Below, piece after piece: positions 1 through 10,320 of a stretch of 33,022 bases of DNA (position 1 is the first letter of the stretch; every line of letters starts with the position of its first letter). Both the position numbers and the translations under genes were made by a program. Below the pieces are notes generated by a model, which did not search any database, had not been told where the DNA came from, and saw only the letters and a program-made list of their open reading frames with translations. Location: the NCBI GenBank assembly GCA_016927495.1, contig JAFGMP010000022.1, forward strand, positions 1 through 33,022. Direction: 5' to 3'. Origin of the DNA: Candidatus Latescibacterota bacterium (GTDB taxonomy: Bacteria; Latescibacterota; Latescibacteria; Latescibacterales; Latescibacteraceae).

Positions 1-97
1 CTATCTACTCCAGATTTATTACTACCTTATCTGGTAAGTTAAACCTGGAGCTGTCACCAGTCACTCTTTTATCATAACGTCTCCTTTCAAAGATATA

Positions 98-2383
98 TTA
101 CAGGAATTGGTTTCCAAATTGGAAATGAGTGCGCCAACCACCTATTTTTGTTGCTCCTTCAAGTTTATCGAATCCATATCCGAAATCAAATCCTAACATG
201 CCAAGTCCGGGTATGGCAAGCCTCACCCCTAAACCTGCGGAACGTTTAACATCGAAGGGGTTCGTCTCAGACAAATTTCTCCATGCATTTCCGAAATCAT
301 AAAAACATAAACCGTAGACCATTTGAGCGACTATAGGGAATTGCAATTCGAAATTGTTAACAATCATTGTTTCACCGCCAATCTCCTCACCGCTGAGCAG
401 TGGACATACCTGACGGTTTGAATAACCTCTTACAAAACCGTCATAACTTGTTCCACCGGGCATAAAACGCTCTGAATAAGGTACCCATGTATCTTCTTTA
501 TAACCCTTTAGGAATCCGAGCCTTGAGCGGACAATCAATGATACCTGCCATACGATCGGGGTATAGAACTCGTTATTAAACAAATATTTATAATACGACA
601 GATCACCGCCGAGAGGCCCTCCGGCAATCTCATATGTTGCGGAAGTACGGGAACCGTCCGTGGCAAACTGCGGAAGATCACGTGAATCCCTGGTAAGCAT
701 AAAACTGACCGAAGAGGTTTTCCCGGTAACAAGGTATAAACTATAGTATTCGGAAGGATTTGTATAATTTACATCTTCCAGACGGTATGATATATATCCT
801 CGGCAGTAATCATCCGGCCATCGCAGTCTGCGGCCTAATCTAATGTATCCACCGCGACGTTGTTCCTGATCGAATGCCGAAGTATAGTCACTTCTAACAA
901 TGTTATATACATTGAACGAGAAACTTGTGCGGGTATCGAAAAGCCAAGGTTCGGTAAATCCTAACTGGAACGCTTTTCGTCTTGATCCGATATCCCAACT
1001 GACATTTACTCCCTGTCCTTTCCCGAATAAATTTGAATTGGAAAATGAAAGTGTTCCGACAAGTTTATCACGTTCTGAATAACCGGCACCCATTGATGCC
1101 ACACCCGTTTGTTTTTCAGTTACATTAAATACAATGTCGACATCGTCACTGTCCATATGCGGTTCATAATCAGGTTCGACATTTTCAAAATAGTTAAGTG
1201 ACATAATATTCCTGTGGGAACGGTCAAAGAGAGTACGGTTGAATTCATCACCTGGCATGAGAAAAATTTCACGTCGTATGACTTTTTCAACGGTTTTCGT
1301 ATTTCCTGTAATAATAATTTTTGATACTTTCGACACATTTCCTTCAGCAATATCAATTAAAATATCGACTGTATCCCCATGGGCCATTTGAACCGGAACA
1401 AGACCCGTTTTAAGATACCCTCTGTTATTGTACAGGACATTCATTTCATACAACGATTGATGAAGCATATCTTCGTTGAATGTTTCATCTTCGGAATATT
1501 TAACCAGAGCACGCAGGTCATCATCCGTAAAAATAGAATTACCTTCATATGTCGTCTTTCCGAATTTATATTTTCGGCCTTCCTGCACGAATATCGTAAG
1601 GTGAATTTTTCCCGCATCCTCATCAAAATATGTACTATCACGGGCGATAATTGCATCTCGATATCCCTCTGATTTATACAGATGTATAATTTTTTCCTTA
1701 TCTTGTGTAAATACATCTTCTTTGAAGTCTCCCGAACGATACCATCTGTCTTCTTTTGTCTCCATCTCTTTTTTTATTTTTTTATCGCTCAGATTTTCAT
1801 TACCTTCAAAATTGATCGTTTTAATTTTGTATTTTCTTCCTTCAACGATTTTTATCAAAACATCGACAAAAGTTGAATCACCGGGTACAGGAGTAGTTAT
1901 GAAATCAACTTTAGGCAGAAGGTAACCTTTCTCCTTGTACATGGCGTTAATCTGATCTTTCATTTTGACAATTTTTCTGTCGCCAATCTTTAAATTCCTC
2001 ACAAGCCCAAGATTTGTCAGTACTTCTTCTTCTTTGTACTCGTCGAAACCTTCGGTCTTAATTCGATTAATTGAAGGGAGGACATCGACTTTAATTATCA
2101 CTTTCAATCCATTTTCGACCTGTTCGCTGGTAATCCTTACATCAGAAAAAATATCCAAATCCCACAAAGTACGGATTGCCTGGGATGCACTGTCACTGGA
2201 AAGAGGATTTCCTACTCTTAAACCACTCTGATTAAGGATTAAATTTTTAAAATCCGAAACATCGAAATTGCTTTCGATATCAATTTCCCTGATCCTTTGT
2301 CTACCCTGAGTAAAACTTGTTTGAGGGAATAGTGTGAGTGATAAGAGTAAAGCCAGCACAAAATAATAAAAACGAACTTTCAT
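98..2383 (-). CDS. bamA: Outer membrane protein assembly factor BamA (Omp85 family)
   Basis: BamA folds and inserts beta-barrel proteins into the outer membrane as the core of the Bam complex. Seen: 761 residues, a signal peptide (residues about 1-26, hydrophobic FVLALLLSLTLFP), then a series of POTRA-type repeats with recurring G-N and Y-x-x-x-G-Y patterns (about 30-420), then a C-terminal barrel (about 430-761) rich in alternating aromatic strands. The loop-6 motif of Omp85 proteins, usually VRGF, reads VRGY at 651-654. Length is close to the usual 750-850. The ATG has a GAGGG ribosome site a few bases upstream. It lies 81 bases downstream of the tamB-like gene on the same strand, so the two probably serve the same assembly process. 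The last residue is Leu rather than the common Phe, with Phe just before it. Identification is confident. Confidence 0.95.
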   Translation of the reverse strand: MKVRFYYFVLALLLSLTLFPQTSFTQGRQRIREIDIESNFDVSDFKNLILNQSGLRVGNPLSSDSASQAIRTLWDLDIFSDVRITSEQVENGLKVIIKVDVLPSINRIKTEGFDEYKEEEVLTNLGLVRNLKIGDRKIVKMKDQINAMYKEKGYLLPKVDFITTPVPGDSTFVDVLIKIVEGRKYKIKTINFEGNENLSDKKIKKEMETKEDRWYRSGDFKEDVFTQDKEKIIHLYKSEGYRDAIIARDSTYFDEDAGKIHLTIFVQEGRKYKFGKTTYEGNSIFTDDDLRALVKYSEDETFNEDMLHQSLYEMNVLYNNRGYLKTGLVPVQMAHGDTVDILIDIAEGNVSKVSKIIITGNTKTVEKVIRREIFLMPGDEFNRTLFDRSHRNIMSLNYFENVEPDYEPHMDSDDVDIVFNVTEKQTGVASMGAGYSERDKLVGTLSFSNSNLFGKGQGVNVSWDIGSRRKAFQLGFTEPWLFDTRTSFSFNVYNIVRSDYTSAFDQEQRRGGYIRLGRRLRWPDDYCRGYISYRLEDVNYTNPSEYYSLYLVTGKTSSVSFMLTRDSRDLPQFATDGSRTSATYEIAGGPLGGDLSYYKYLFNNEFYTPIVWQVSLIVRSRLGFLKGYKEDTWVPYSERFMPGGTSYDGFVRGYSNRQVCPLLSGEEIGGETMIVNNFELQFPIVAQMVYGLCFYDFGNAWRNLSETNPFDVKRSAGLGVRLAIPGLGMLGFDFGYGFDKLEGATKIGGWRTHFQFGNQFL

Positions 2384-2424
2384 GTTTCCCTCACTAACGT
2401 ATTAATAAACTAACACATTTCGTA

Positions 2425-2452
2425 AATATATATGATTGCATATAAAATTCAA
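2425..2452 (-). promoter_or_regulatory. Candidate sigma70-type promoter for bamA
   Basis: On the minus strand TTGAAT (2452-2447) is followed after 16 bases by TATATT (2430-2425), giving a leader of about 35 bases before the bamA ATG. The region is very AT-rich, so chance matches are likely. bamA may also be co-transcribed with the upstream tamB-like gene. Confidence 0.3.
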
Positions 2453-2464
2453 AGCGAATAAGAC

Positions 2465-5400
2465 TTAAAATGAAAAATCATGCCGTATTTCAAATCTTTT
2501 TTCACCTTCATTGATTACTTCATCATATTGATATTTTAACTGAAGACGAGTATTTCTCTGCAAATTATATTGTAATCCGATTTCATGAAAAAATCCCCGT
2601 TCCCTGAGGTTGAGAAAGTTTCGGCTTAATCCGTACTGCGCCCTGTATGACATAAACCAGTCTTTATAGAGATACTCACCCAGCATAATGCGGCTTTCGT
2701 CGAAAAATGCGTAATCGCTCTCCTGAAAATAACGGTCATGGTATCCGAGTTGAGATCTGACAATATTTCCAATTACCGAAGGAGTTACACGAATAACATC
2801 CAGTTTTGTGTATTTTTTTATAACATCTTCGAAAGGCCTCAACCATTGTTTTGTGTAATATGAATCAAATCCACTGGTCAGGGCTCGTGCTGCGGTGCTC
2901 CCAAAATCCTCTGATGATACACCAAGTTTTGCAAGAATTTTTTCTTCCGTGTTATCTGATGGGTCTGTGCTCGTAAATTCTATTTCGAGTGTACCAAGAC
3001 CCTGTACTTCAAAAGTTCGTCTGGCGCCATATTGATAGAGCGGGTCTTCCGTAAATTCCACACGACCTGCAAGAGGTCTTCTCTGGTTGGTTCTGCTGTC
3101 AACCGTAGAAACATTTAAATATATTTCCGTTGATACACCGGTGGAGTCTTGAACAACAGTTCGTCCTCTGCCATTGAGAATCGAAGGTGTTCCATCTCTT
3201 TCGGTATCCAGATCAAATTCCACCCTCTCAACATCAAATTCGGTGCCAAAGTAGGACACAGTTCCTGATGTCGATCGTGCATCACCGGTAACCCGAAAAC
3301 TTCCATCCGACAACCTCCCAATCACTTTGAATATGGAATTCTCATCAAATTTACTTTCTGTCCGGGATACCACCGTGCTAAAAACTCCTCCGATATCTCT
3401 GGTAATCTCATTTACATAATACGCGCTTGATCCGGCATTTATAACGACATCCCAATAGATATCCCATAAAAAATCCGAAGTGTCTGACGATGAGGTTTCC
3501 TGATATAACGGATAGGTAAAATCACCCGAACGTGCGAGTATATTTGCAGCTATATAAGGAGTCAGTCCATCCTCATGTTCTGCCGCTCCAACGAAAAAAG
3601 CGTTACCGGCATTACCTGAAATTTCGAATTCACCGGTTTCTTTCGGTTTCATAAATCCCGGAATGTGCAAATCAATATAACGATTGTCGTCACCGATGCT
3701 TTCAAGCTTTCCGGTAAGTACGCCGAAATCGAGTTTTGACTCATGATTCACAACAGTCAATAATTCAGGTCTTTTAATCGTATCCCAGCCATCATCACCG
3801 ATGTGTATGTTGTTTACAATAAGTCGCTTGCCTTTTACTTTTGCAGTACCGATACGGATTCTGGCTGCTTTGTATTTCGAAGGTGTTTCAAAATAGGGAT
3901 CAATTTGCATAATTGCTGTTATATCGGTGACTTCATCCACTAAAAATGCAGGGACCAATTTACCTTTGGTAATATATAATTCTCCGTCCAAAATCTCAGG
4001 ATCCTGCCATGTTCCCCCAACTTCGACATTTAATTGACCTTGCCCTGATGCGTCTTTGATAGCATTAGTGAGATGTGGAAGCGTTTTCAGTAATTCGCCA
4101 TGAAACACAAGGTTCATTTTCAGTCCGGACGATTCACCCTTGTCTTTCCATAAATATCCGCTTGAAGCGTTACCATTTCCGGTATAGAGATTATTTTCGA
4201 AAATAGTAAAGTCGTTAACTGTGAAACCATCCGAACCTCCACCTAATATTCCTTTGGCTTCATCGAAAGGAATATCGAGAAAATGACCGTTTTTTACTTT
4301 AAAGTCACCATCAATCGTTCCACTTGACTGTTTAAACACCATAGTCACATGGTAATCCGTGGCTCCGTCAATACGGCGCGATTTTGTTATAATGTCTTCA
4401 ATAGCTTCTAATTTTATATTTTTACCCGAAAGATCGAGAACAAAAGGACTGCCATTTTCCCATGTACCCTGACCATCAATGATTGGTATATCGTAACGTT
4501 TAACGTGTATGTCGGAAAAGCTTAAAGCTTCGGAATTACCATTTATCATCACAGTACCTGATAAACGGTCAAGGCCTCCTATTATCAGATCAGTCGCAAT
4601 AATCGGCTGAGGTGTTCTGAAAAAAGGTTTCCTAATGTTGCCACCCAGTTCGGCGTTTCCAGTCAGTTTTGCATGATGGCTGAAACTTTCACGTTTTGCA
4701 ATATCGATTATTCTTTCCAGAGGAAATTCATTTAGATTCAGATTGCCATCAAGATTGCCATCATCGCGTGATACATTTAAAGTTAACTCAGCGCCATCAG
4801 TATCTATAATTTTTCCTGATACTTTTGTGGAGTCATATTTTGCATAAAGGTTAAAAGTCATAGGGTGTGAATACCAAAAACGAAAGTCGTATAAATCAGC
4901 CTTAACATCAAAACGGCGGGAACTTTTCAAAATGTTTTCAAAATAAGCTCTTCCCGTACATCGTGAAGTCAGATGTTCTCCCGCAATAACATACAATTCT
5001 CCGTCAAATGATGACTCAGTACCGGAGCCATGGAATTTTCCCGTACCGTCAATTAGAATATCTATATTATTATTTCCTATATATTTCATTATCGGTAATT
5101 GTGTACAATTCATGTTAAAATCAAACACAGGATTTTCAAAAAGATGATTTGCTGATCCTTCAAAACCAGCAAATTCATTTTCCATTTTAAATTTAAGATC
5201 ACCCTTGTTAAAAATAAAATTTCCATTAAAATCATATAATCCCTTTAATTCCGCTACATTCCGTTTTAAGGTGAAAGTAGAGTTATAAAGGTCATTTGCA
5301 GGATTTACCTTACCTCTAAGTTGAATCGAATAATCATGTCTTTTATCAATTTGGTTACGGATATTCAAAGTGAGGGAAAATTGATTTTCCGGAGTATTTG

Positions 5401-6637
5401 CATTGAAAGTGTTAATTCCTTGTACTCTTAATGCATAATTATTATATATAGCATTAAAATTATTAATAGTAACTTTTTCAGAATCCAGATTCAATCGAAA
5501 TGAGCAATTGTGTAAAGAATTACACTTGTAAATTAGTTGTTGTGATGAAAGTTCTGCGATTGTCTGCAAATTTTTAAGAGGTCCTTCGATGATTGCTTTG
5601 AGATTTACTTTCCCTTCAGGGTAAAATTTCTTATTCGGATAAATGTCGCTCAAAACTTTTGACAGTTCTATGTTATTAGCATTCAAAATTAGTTTCAGAG
5701 ATAGTTCAGGTGCGATTCTCAGACTTCCTGACATTTCGGGAGAAATATCCCAGACAGTTCCGGTTATTGTATCAAATACAATTTCCTCACTGTTTATCGA
5801 ACCGCTGACATCAACATCGTTAATACCAATATCATGCCCTTCCAAATCAAATGATCCGTCGTAAATCGAAAACTTACCTGATAATGACGATTTTCCATTT
5901 ATTCGTTCTACATGTATATTACCATCGATATAACCCGAACGCGGATGAATATCACCAGTTAATATGTGGGCATTTTCTTGCGCAAAATTGCATTTTTTGC
6001 CGGTAATATCGATCTGAAAAGAATTTGTATCCCGATGGTAAACACCTTTACATAATGTGTTTATTTTATCTGCGAGTAATTTACCTTCGATATTTATGAA
6101 TATTCCAGGAGAATTTTTCCCGTCAAGCCATCCGGTTAAATCTTCTGCAAGCCTGATTTGCTCACCTTTTCGACTTAAAACTATCAACCCTTTTTTAATA
6201 TTCACCCGCAAGTGAGGAACATTTTCCGCAGATATTTTATTCAATATTTCAAGGTCAAGAGGCTCTTTGTTTTCATTGTTTTCGTTTAGTAGCCATATAA
6301 TTTCGGGCCTATCTAGATATATTTGTTCAGTGCCATATATCGGTTGAAACCGGTTTTTAATAAACTCAAACGGATTAAATCCTATACGAACAGTTTTAAT
6401 TTCAATTTTGACCGGAACATTTGTTAATTGTAAACGGGCATTTTTAAAGCTGATGGACCATGGTAAAATGAAAACGGAAGACGCATTAAATTCTCCACCC
6501 AGGAATTGTGAGATTTTCCCATCAAGATATTCCCCGGCTCTTTGGTTAATGTTGAATATTTTTGAAGCAGCCATATAACCGCCTGCAATCATAACCAGAA
6601 GAAGTATCAATAACGGTATCAATATCCGACTTTTCAC
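2465..6637 (-). CDS. tamB: TamB-like translocation/assembly protein (AsmA-like, DUF490 C-terminus)
   Basis: TamB-family proteins are anchored in the inner membrane and span the periplasm. They act in outer-membrane protein assembly and in phospholipid transport to the outer membrane. Seen: 1390 residues, one N-terminal signal anchor (about 5-25, ILIPLLILLLVMIAGGYMAA), a very long run of beta-rich AsmA-like repeats, and a C-terminal region (about 1040-1390) with the look of DUF490/TamB, including a G-x-G-TLEIEFTS-type segment, ending in HDFSF. The length matches the family (about 1200-1500). The start is GTG at 6637, preceded by AGGATAGAGG at ribosome-site distance. The neighbour downstream is bamA, a pairing common in many phyla that lack TamA. 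No break or frameshift was seen. The family call is firm; which of the TamB/YhdP/YdbH roles applies rests on the DUF490 end and the bamA context. Confidence 0.88.
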   Translation of the reverse strand: MKSRILIPLLILLLVMIAGGYMAASKIFNINQRAGEYLDGKISQFLGGEFNASSVFILPWSISFKNARLQLTNVPVKIEIKTVRIGFNPFEFIKNRFQPIYGTEQIYLDRPEIIWLLNENNENKEPLDLEILNKISAENVPHLRVNIKKGLIVLSRKGEQIRLAEDLTGWLDGKNSPGIFINIEGKLLADKINTLCKGVYHRDTNSFQIDITGKKCNFAQENAHILTGDIHPRSGYIDGNIHVERINGKSSLSGKFSIYDGSFDLEGHDIGINDVDVSGSINSEEIVFDTITGTVWDISPEMSGSLRIAPELSLKLILNANNIELSKVLSDIYPNKKFYPEGKVNLKAIIEGPLKNLQTIAELSSQQLIYKCNSLHNCSFRLNLDSEKVTINNFNAIYNNYALRVQGINTFNANTPENQFSLTLNIRNQIDKRHDYSIQLRGKVNPANDLYNSTFTLKRNVAELKGLYDFNGNFIFNKGDLKFKMENEFAGFEGSANHLFENPVFDFNMNCTQLPIMKYIGNNNIDILIDGTGKFHGSGTESSFDGELYVIAGEHLTSRCTGRAYFENILKSSRRFDVKADLYDFRFWYSHPMTFNLYAKYDSTKVSGKIIDTDGAELTLNVSRDDGNLDGNLNLNEFPLERIIDIAKRESFSHHAKLTGNAELGGNIRKPFFRTPQPIIATDLIIGGLDRLSGTVMINGNSEALSFSDIHVKRYDIPIIDGQGTWENGSPFVLDLSGKNIKLEAIEDIITKSRRIDGATDYHVTMVFKQSSGTIDGDFKVKNGHFLDIPFDEAKGILGGGSDGFTVNDFTIFENNLYTGNGNASSGYLWKDKGESSGLKMNLVFHGELLKTLPHLTNAIKDASGQGQLNVEVGGTWQDPEILDGELYITKGKLVPAFLVDEVTDITAIMQIDPYFETPSKYKAARIRIGTAKVKGKRLIVNNIHIGDDGWDTIKRPELLTVVNHESKLDFGVLTGKLESIGDDNRYIDLHIPGFMKPKETGEFEISGNAGNAFFVGAAEHEDGLTPYIAANILARSGDFTYPLYQETSSSDTSDFLWDIYWDVVINAGSSAYYVNEITRDIGGVFSTVVSRTESKFDENSIFKVIGRLSDGSFRVTGDARSTSGTVSYFGTEFDVERVEFDLDTERDGTPSILNGRGRTVVQDSTGVSTEIYLNVSTVDSRTNQRRPLAGRVEFTEDPLYQYGARRTFEVQGLGTLEIEFTSTDPSDNTEEKILAKLGVSSEDFGSTAARALTSGFDSYYTKQWLRPFEDVIKKYTKLDVIRVTPSVIGNIVRSQLGYHDRYFQESDYAFFDESRIMLGEYLYKDWFMSYRAQYGLSRNFLNLRERGFFHEIGLQYNLQRNTRLQLKYQYDEVINEGEKRFEIRHDFSF

Positions 6638-6681
6638 AATACCTCTATCCTTGTGCGATCATACCATGACTGATCTCAAAC

Positions 6682-6730
6682 AGAAAAAAGCGCTCCTAAC
6701 CTTTACAAAAGGATGAAGCGCTTATTTTTA
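6682..6730 (-). terminator. Intrinsic terminator after clpC (usable from both strands)
   Basis: The arms AAGCGCT (6688-6694) and AGCGCTT (6717-6723) are perfect complements, with an inner CCTTT/AAAGG pairing that extends the hairpin. On the minus strand the stem is followed directly by TTTTTT (6687-6682), ending the clpC transcript. On the plus strand it is followed by ATTTTTA. It separates the lol-mcs-clpC block from the tamB-bamA block. Confidence 0.8.
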
Positions 6731-6758
6731 TATGAATTACGAGCCACGAATCGATGAA

Positions 6759-9206
6759 TCAGCTTTTTTCTTTCTCAGTTGATTGCTTCAGCATTTCTGC
6801 GAATATAAGTGTATTATCTTTGAATTCAACCAGAATTGATGAGCCTTCAGAAAATTTACCCTCAAGCAACTCTTCAGCAAGAGGGTTTTCAATATATTTC
6901 TGTATGGCCCGTTTCAATGGTCTTGCCCCATACATGGGACTGTAACCTTCATCTGCAAGGAATTTTTTTGCTCTCTGAGTAATCTGTAAATCCATTGATT
7001 TTTCAAGAAGACGTGACCTGACTTCTGTTATTAAAATATCGATTATTTTGAGAACATCCTCGTGATTCAGGGCGCGAAATACGATTACTTCATCAATTCT
7101 GTTTATAAACTCAGGATTAAAGGTTTTTTTAAGTTCGCTTGTAACCTTTTTTTCCATCGATTTATGATCATTTTCAAATTCTTCACTGTGGAATCCCATG
7201 TTTTTGCCAATACCAAGTTTACGGGTTCCAAGGTTTGACGTCATGATCAGTATGGTATTTTTAAAATCAACTTTACGACCCAAACTGTCGGTAAGGTGTC
7301 CCGAGTCAAGGACCTGAAGCAGCATATTGAATACATCCGGGTGGGCTTTTTCAATTTCATCAAGCAATACTACACAGTAAGGTTTTCTGCGAACCCGTTC
7401 GGTTATCTGACCGCCTTCTTCATAACCGACGTAACCGGGAGGTGCACCTACTAAACGGGAAACATTAAATTTTTCCATATACTCGGACATATCAATACGT
7501 ACAAGCGCGCTTGAATCCTCAAACAAATATTCGGATAAAACTCTGGCAAGTTCTGTTTTTCCCACACCTGTAGGTCCTAAAAATATGAAGGAGCCTATGG
7601 GACGGTTAGGATCTTTGAGACCGGCGCGAGTCCTTCTTATTGCTCTTGAGATTGCGGTTATTGCATCTTCCTGGCCGATAATTTTTTCTCTCAGTTCATC
7701 TTCCATTTTTAGCAGACGATCGGATTCACTTCGTGCGAGTCTGAAAAGCGGTATTCCTGTCATGGTGCTGGTCACAAAAGAAACATCATCTTCGGAAACT
7801 GTTACAACTTCATTTGCTTCTTTCTCTCTCCATTCGACTTTTCTGCTGTCATGCTCTTCTTTCAGTCTGCGTTCTTCATCCCGCAGTTTTGCCGCAGTTT
7901 CATAATCCTGTTCTTCAATGGCGATATTCTTCTTTAATTCAAGCTCACGTATATTTATCTCCATTTGTTTAATGGAATCAGGAAGCGTAAGCTTTTTCAA
8001 ACGTATTCTTGATGACGTTTCATCGATCAGGTCAAGAGCTTTATCGGGAAGGTAACGGTTTGACATGTACCTATCACTCAATTTAACCGAGGCAATTAAA
8101 GCCTCATCGGAGATTATGACATTATGATGTTCTTCATATCGTGACCGAAGACCTTTAAGGATTTCGATGGCATCTTCAACTAACGGTGGATCGACCATAA
8201 CCTGCTGGAATCGTCTTTCGAGTGCACCATCTTTCTCAATAAATTTTCGATATTCATCGAGAGTTGTTGCTCCGATACATTGAAGTTCCCCACGTGAAAG
8301 AGCCGGTTTAAACATATTGGATGCATCAAGTGTTCCTTCAGCCGACCCGGCGCCAACAATCGTATGGAGTTCATCAATGAAAATTATCACATCTTTTGTC
8401 TGCGCCAATTCATTAAGTATGGATTTAACGCGTTCTTCGAACTGTCCGCGGTATTTCGTACCGGCAACCATACTTCCCATATCAAGAGAAATTAATTTTT
8501 TTCCTACAAGGTTCTGAGGAACATTCCCATCTATAATACGTTGAGCGAGACCTTCAACAATGGCAGTTTTTCCAACACCGGGTTCACCGATGAGCACCGG
8601 ATTGTTTTTCTTCCGGCGGGATAAAATCTGACTCATACGTTCTATTTCTTTATTCCGGCCAATGATGGGATCGAGTTTACCCTGACGGGCAAATTCCGTA
8701 AGATCACGGCCATAATGCTCCAAAAATGGCAGGCCGTTTTTGTCCTGTTCGGCTTTTGTAAATTTTTTATTGCCGGAAAGGATACTCATCACTTCTTCTT
8801 TAACATTCTTATAATCGGTTCCGAATACACTCAGTATTTGCGCTGCAATGCCGTTTTTGTTTTTTGTCAGCGCTAAAAGAAGATGCTCCGTTCCAATATA
8901 ATTATTATTCATCTCGCGTGCTTCCTGAGCGGCAATTTCCAAAACCTGTTTTGCCATAGGTGTAAACGGTACTTCAGACAATACCATGGCGCCGGAAGAC
9001 GTTTGAACCGCATCTTCTATCGAACGCTTGAGAGCATCAAGCTGAATGCCCATATTGGACATCACGGCAACTGCCACTCCCTGACCTTCCTTTACCAATC
9101 CAAGAAGCAGATGTTCTGTTCCAATGTAATCGTGACCCAGTCGCGCAGATTCTTCACGTGAAAATTGAAGCACTTTTTTGACTCTATCTGTAAACATATT
9201 GTTCAT
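6759..9206 (-). CDS. clpC: ATP-dependent Clp protease ATPase subunit ClpC
   Basis: ClpC is a cytosolic hexameric AAA+ unfoldase that feeds proteins to ClpP. In systems with McsB it recognises substrates marked with phospho-arginine. Seen from this start (815 residues): two N-domain repeats (about 4-75 and 80-145), Walker A GEPGVGKT 207-214, Walker B FIDEL 276-280, a middle domain with a UVR-like segment (about 410-460), second Walker A GPTGVGKT 544-551, VLLDE 613-617, and a D2-small domain. MGF at 670-672 sits where ClpC/ClpA carry the ClpP-docking tripeptide, so it should work with ClpP (not in this window). An upstream in-frame GTG at 9236 would add 10 residues, but GGAGG lies between it and the ATG at 9206, so the ATG is the better start. 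It follows mcsB by about 58 bases. Confidence 0.95.
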   Translation of the reverse strand: MNNMFTDRVKKVLQFSREESARLGHDYIGTEHLLLGLVKEGQGVAVAVMSNMGIQLDALKRSIEDAVQTSSGAMVLSEVPFTPMAKQVLEIAAQEAREMNNNYIGTEHLLLALTKNKNGIAAQILSVFGTDYKNVKEEVMSILSGNKKFTKAEQDKNGLPFLEHYGRDLTEFARQGKLDPIIGRNKEIERMSQILSRRKKNNPVLIGEPGVGKTAIVEGLAQRIIDGNVPQNLVGKKLISLDMGSMVAGTKYRGQFEERVKSILNELAQTKDVIIFIDELHTIVGAGSAEGTLDASNMFKPALSRGELQCIGATTLDEYRKFIEKDGALERRFQQVMVDPPLVEDAIEILKGLRSRYEEHHNVIISDEALIASVKLSDRYMSNRYLPDKALDLIDETSSRIRLKKLTLPDSIKQMEINIRELELKKNIAIEEQDYETAAKLRDEERRLKEEHDSRKVEWREKEANEVVTVSEDDVSFVTSTMTGIPLFRLARSESDRLLKMEDELREKIIGQEDAITAISRAIRRTRAGLKDPNRPIGSFIFLGPTGVGKTELARVLSEYLFEDSSALVRIDMSEYMEKFNVSRLVGAPPGYVGYEEGGQITERVRRKPYCVVLLDEIEKAHPDVFNMLLQVLDSGHLTDSLGRKVDFKNTILIMTSNLGTRKLGIGKNMGFHSEEFENDHKSMEKKVTSELKKTFNPEFINRIDEVIVFRALNHEDVLKIIDILITEVRSRLLEKSMDLQITQRAKKFLADEGYSPMYGARPLKRAIQKYIENPLAEELLEGKFSEGSSILVEFKDNTLIFAEMLKQSTEKEKS

Positions 9207-9264
9207 CGAGTATCTTAACCTCCAGTATGAACACACTTTTTATTTGTTAAGTAATATAATAAAT

Positions 9265-10320
9265 TTATATCTTCACGTCAATAAATCGTTGCCGTACAAT
9301 ATCAGCCCTCAAAATATCACGTTCAATCGGTTCCATTTGTTTGCCTGAGGTTGCCTGAAGATGGCCGGGCTGGACAAGAACCATAAGCTCATTAAGCGTT
9401 TTCAAATATGGTTTGTCAAGTAAATTTAGTGAATACCCGAAACGAACTGCGGAATTTAAATTCATGAATTCATGTGTAGACAGGACTCTCGCTGCTTTGA
9501 GAATTCCCAGACTGCGCCAAATTTTGTCTTCAGTCTGTTGTTTTGCTTCTTTTAAAAGCATATCTTTTGCTTTTTTTTCATAGTTTATGATCTGATTAAC
9601 AACCGAACTGAGATTACTCACAATTTCACGTTCAGTTTTACCGAGAGATGTCTGATTTGATATCTGAAAGAGATTTCCCACAACATCGGAGCCTTCTCCG
9701 CGATAACCTCTTACAACCAGACCAAGCTGCCCGACACTTCTGATAACACGCTGGATTTCCTTGGTCAAAACAAGTGCCGGAAGATGTATCAGTATTGAAG
9801 CTCGCAAACCGGTGCCAAAGTTTGTCGGACAAGCCGTCAGATAGCCATATTTGCCGCTGAAAGAAAATTTGATCCCTTTCGACAGATTATCGTCGATTCC
9901 GTCAACGTTTTCCCAGGCGTTCATGAGATCAAAACCGGAATATATCGACTGTAGTCGAAGATGATCTTCTTCATTTATGAGTATCGAATCACGTTCCATA
10001 TTTTTGACAAGAACACCACGGTTACCTCTTTTTTGTGCAAGAGCGGGACTGATTAAGTGTCTTTCAATAAATACATTCTTTCTGAAATCATCCAGATCCT
10101 CATTTTTGAAAAAGTTTGCAGGATCATAACCGGCAGATTCTGCCGCATCGAGTACATTTGATACAACATCTTTGAGTTTTTCCTCAGAAGCACGATGTGC
10201 ATAGGGAATTCCCTTGATGTTTCGAGCCAAACGTGCCCGAGATGAAATCACAATATCCGATTCCGGTCCGGTAGGATCTAACCACATGGGTATTGTATGC
10301 ACAATACTTTCAAAATTCAT
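9265..10320 (-). CDS. mcsB: Protein-arginine kinase McsB
   Basis: McsB is a phosphagen-kinase-like enzyme that phosphorylates arginine side chains, tagging proteins for ClpC. Seen: 351 residues, the usual length. The N-terminal VISSRARLARN motif (24-34), NEEDH (116-120), the CPTN motif with Cys164 in the active-site region, GTGLRAS (169-175), and RGYRGEGS (204-211) with its catalytic-type Glu are all present. The RDxxRA motif at 334-339, which forms the phospho-arginine-sensing pocket in Bacillus McsB, is intact (RDILRA), so allosteric control is likely preserved. The ATG overlaps the mcsA TGA as ATGA, which suggests translational coupling. clpC follows directly. Confident. Confidence 0.95.
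   Translation of the reverse strand: MNFESIVHTIPMWLDPTGPESDIVISSRARLARNIKGIPYAHRASEEKLKDVVSNVLDAAESAGYDPANFFKNEDLDDFRKNVFIERHLISPALAQKRGNRGVLVKNMERDSILINEEDHLRLQSIYSGFDLMNAWENVDGIDDNLSKGIKFSFSGKYGYLTACPTNFGTGLRASILIHLPALVLTKEIQRVIRSVGQLGLVVRGYRGEGSDVVGNLFQISNQTSLGKTEREIVSNLSSVVNQIINYEKKAKDMLLKEAKQQTEDKIWRSLGILKAARVLSTHEFMNLNSAVRFGYSLNLLDKPYLKTLNELMVLVQPGHLQATSGKQMEPIERDILRADIVRQRFIDVKI

Noticed and set aside
2429..2444. TATATG/CATATA hairpin between tamB and bamA as a terminator
   Set aside because: The stem is six A-T-rich pairs with no T-tract after it; it is too weak to end transcription.
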